DNA of 64,000 nt from Lutibacter citreus. GTDB taxonomy: Bacteria; Bacteroidota; Bacteroidia; Flavobacteriales; Flavobacteriaceae. Under the pieces are notes generated by a model. That model did not search any database. It saw nothing but the letters and a program-made list of their open reading frames with translations, and was not told the DNA's origin. Below are positions 63,224 to 64,000 of this stretch, piece by piece. Each line of letters begins with the position of its first letter. Positions within the stretch are counted from its first letter, which is position 1. The position numbers and the translations under genes are program-made. The DNA lies in NCBI RefSeq assembly GCF_003260195.1, contig NZ_QEIH01000002.1, positions 186,001-250,000 of the forward strand. Reading direction: 5' to 3'.

Positions 63224-64000
63224 ATGATAAACAACCAACTTACTCCAATAATCTTTGCATGCCGGCAAAGTAAGGAATTAGCAAAGAATATTGCCGAATC
63301 TTATGGACTTAAATTAGGAAATGTTAAAATTTCAACATTTAGTGATGGCGAATTTCAACCAGCTTTGGTTGACTCCGTAAGGGGAAGAAGAATATTTGTA
63401 ATAGGATCAACATTTCCTAATACAGATAATTTAATGGAAATGCTATTGATTTTAGATGCCGCAAAAAGAGCTTCTGCAAGACATATTACTGCAGTAATAC
63501 CTTATTTTGGTTGGGCAAGACAAGATCGTAAAGATCAACCTCGTGTTGCAATTGGAGCCAAATTAGTTGCAAATTTAATTCAAACTGCTGGAGCAACTAG
63601 AATAATGACAATGGATTTACATGCAGATCAAATTCAAGGATTTTTTGAAAAACCTGTTGATCATTTGTACGCATCAACAATATTTTTGCCATACATTCAA
63701 AAACTTGGTTTAGATAATATAACCGTTGCATCCCCTGATATGGGAGGCTCAAAAAGAGCTTATGCTTATTCTAAATACCTATCTAGTGAAGTTGTAATTT
63801 GTTACAAAGAGCGTTTAAAAGCCAATGTTATTGACACTATGGAGCTTATTGGAGAGGTTAGAGGACGCAATGTAATACTAGTTGATGATATGATTGATAC
63901 TGGTGGTACGCTTGCAAAAGCAGCAGATGTAATGATGGAAAAAGGAGCTTTAAGTGTTCGTGCTGTATGTACTCATCCATTATTATCAGGCAATGCTTAT
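63224..64000 (+). CDS. prs: Ribose-phosphate pyrophosphokinase, cut by window edge
   Basis: Makes PRPP from ribose 5-phosphate and ATP for purine, pyrimidine, His and Trp synthesis. The first 259 codons are present. Motifs: FSDGEFQP, PYFGWARQDRKDQPR (ATP-binding flexible loop), TMDLHADQIQGFF (metal-binding His) and the PRPP loop ILVDDMIDTGGT. The C-terminal part lies outside the window. Confidence 0.96.
   Translation, partial: MINNQLTPIIFACRQSKELAKNIAESYGLKLGNVKISTFSDGEFQPALVDSVRGRRIFVIGSTFPNTDNLMEMLLILDAAKRASARHITAVIPYFGWARQDRKDQPRVAIGAKLVANLIQTAGATRIMTMDLHADQIQGFFEKPVDHLYASTIFLPYIQKLGLDNITVASPDMGGSKRAYAYSKYLSSEVVICYKERLKANVIDTMELIGEVRGRNVILVDDMIDTGGTLAKAADVMMEKGALSVRAVCTHPLLSGNAY

Overview
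The window looks like chromosomal DNA of a marine-type member of the Flavobacteriaceae (phylum Bacteroidota). The evidence is strong A+T richness, promoters of the Bacteroidota type (a TAnnTTTG -7 box, sometimes with a TTG about 17-23 bp upstream), a complete Bat aerotolerance gene set, an IPExxxVDY-family gene beside pyk, many TlpA-like lipoproteins and a SulP/carbonic anhydrase pair. I cannot name the genus from the sequence alone. No phage, insertion sequence, plasmid or CRISPR array is visible.

Layout. 1-7.6 kb: the cut start of a serine hydrolase gene, sufS, rnhA-purN, then acpP-fabF-rnc and IPExxxVDY-pyk. 7.6-13.6 kb: a small zinc-ribbon gene, a NUMOD4/HNH-like gene, then an accessory pair made of a 1042-residue Ala-rich coiled-coil lipoprotein and an outer-membrane barrel protein, separated by an 11-bp hairpin. 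13.7-21.4 kb: tex, a membrane-anchored winged-helix regulator and, divergent from it, a broken small lipoprotein and two paralogous GH43-like propeller proteins. 21.4-30.2 kb: metG, an LD-carboxypeptidase with a non-ATG start, yraN, a DUF134-NifX pair behind a perfect operator-like palindrome, three TlpA-like thioredoxin proteins and cvpA. 30.3-39.3 kb: the Bat operon (moxR, DUF58, a BatD-like protein, batA, batB, batC, batD, batE) read leftward. 39.4-42.4 kb: a 1.2-kb tandem duplication that copied an OmpA-family gene plus the 3' end of lpxH. 42.4-48.7 kb: a C-terminal processing protease, dCMP deaminase, a HupE-like protein, a class-V aminotransferase and DsbD. 48.9-55.3 kb: a TPR histidine kinase/response regulator pair, and a Na/Pi cotransporter convergent with a phosphate-type porin. 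55.5-59.5 kb: carbonic anhydrase with a SulP transporter, and a MORN-like secreted protein. 59.6-61.2 kb: a LytTR regulator without the usual phosphoacceptor Asp, flanked by two genes of about 50 codons. 61.6-64 kb: a sugar MFS transporter, tRNA-Leu(CAA) and the start of prs.

The most promising undescribed system is the LytTR island (59.7-61.2 kb). The regulator gene lies between a 52-residue lipoprotein gene and a 51-residue peptide gene, neither noticed by length-limited gene finders. Upstream of each small gene sit two copies of a TACGRTTT-like motif in direct repeat, 21 and 22 bp apart, which is the spacing known for LytTR-domain DNA sites. They lie 27-29 bp upstream of a -7 box. Other notable points are the 666-bp stretch without visible differences inside the OmpA duplication, the coiled-coil lipoprotein/barrel pair, the GH43-like pair with its divergent membrane regulator and inverted repeat, and the DUF134 operator.
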